In this document: in pieces, positions 22,062 to 22,103 of the stretch
How positions within the stretch are numbered: position 1 is the first letter of the stretch
Layout: each line of letters starts with the position of its first letter
Origin: an uncultured Actinomycetes bacterium
GTDB lineage: Bacteria > Actinomycetota > Acidimicrobiia > Acidimicrobiales > Ilumatobacteraceae
Direction: 5' to 3'
Assembly: GCA_903858075.1 (NCBI GenBank)
Contig: CAIOHI010000187.1
Span: 1 to 22,103, forward strand
Length of the DNA stretch: 22,103 bases
The notes under the pieces: generated by a model
Seen by the model: the letters and a program-made list of their open reading frames with translations, nothing else
What the model was told of the DNA's origin: nothing
Databases searched by the model: none
Translations under genes and position numbers: made by a program

Positions 22062-22064
22062 TAA

Positions 22065-22103
22065 TTACTGCGCAAGAACGCGCTGCATGATTTCGGCAAG
22101 AAG
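22065..22103 (-). CDS. C-terminal end of an unidentified gene (cut by window edge)
   Basis: Reading in from the right edge on the minus strand gives twelve sense codons (LLAEIMQRVLAQ) and a TAA stop at 22065-22067. The stop is 3 bases from the argG stop, the same tight convergent spacing as elsewhere in the window. The peptide looks like a helical protein end. Too little is present to name a family. Confidence 0.4.
   Translation of the reverse strand, partial: LLAEIMQRVLAQ

Overview
The window reads as a compact chromosomal segment of an actinobacterium, most likely from the Acidimicrobiia (the Ilumatobacter-like, aquatic side). This placement is inferred from protein character, moderate GC, mycobacteria-like catabolic families (SCP-x-type thiolase, DUF35 OB-fold protein, FadE-type dehydrogenase, P450, TetR) and several genes that seem to be read from leaderless transcripts. 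No rRNA, tRNA, insertion sequence, phage gene or CRISPR array is visible. No gene-free stretch exceeds about 165 bases, and convergent genes end within 3-13 bases of each other.

Layout. (1) 1-1256, minus: start of an acyl-CoA mutase large subunit, cut by the left edge. Its two substrate-determining residues match isobutyryl-CoA mutase rather than methylmalonyl-CoA mutase. (2) 1325-2883, plus: a nitroreductase followed by a RarD/EamA transporter. (3) 10424 down to 2888, minus: one long co-directional array of bioY, acyl-CoA synthetase, crotonase, cytochrome P450, second crotonase, TetR regulator, DUF35 OB-fold protein and thiolase-fold enzyme. A FadE-type acyl-CoA dehydrogenase (10581-11867, plus) diverges from its head. 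Together these genes could activate an acid to its CoA ester, hydroxylate it, desaturate and hydrate it, and cleave it. The substrate (steroid-, terpenoid- or alicyclic-like) cannot be read from the sequence. (4) 15602 down to 11872, minus: E1-alpha and E1-beta of a thiamine-diphosphate 2-oxoacid/acetoin-type dehydrogenase, a 76-residue free-standing lipoyl domain and an SDR. A membrane-anchored DUF305 gene on the plus strand splits this group. (5) 18488 down to 15766, minus: a GT2 glycosyltransferase, an L,D-transpeptidase and an alpha/beta hydrolase, the first two concerned with the cell envelope. (6) 18563-22061, plus: a small four-helix membrane protein, a 77-residue unknown protein translationally coupled to a Rieske oxygenase, and a long-form argininosuccinate synthase. 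The last 39 bases hold the C-terminal codons of another minus-strand gene.

The most interesting points are: the thiolase/DUF35 pair in which the canonical thiolase histidine is a glutamate and the partner's zinc ribbon has lost three of four cysteines; the crotonase lacking both catalytic glutamates in the same array; the isobutyryl-CoA-mutase signature; the solo lipoyl protein beside E1 genes with no E2 or E3; and a repeated TANNNT box placed 6-7 bases before five start codons.
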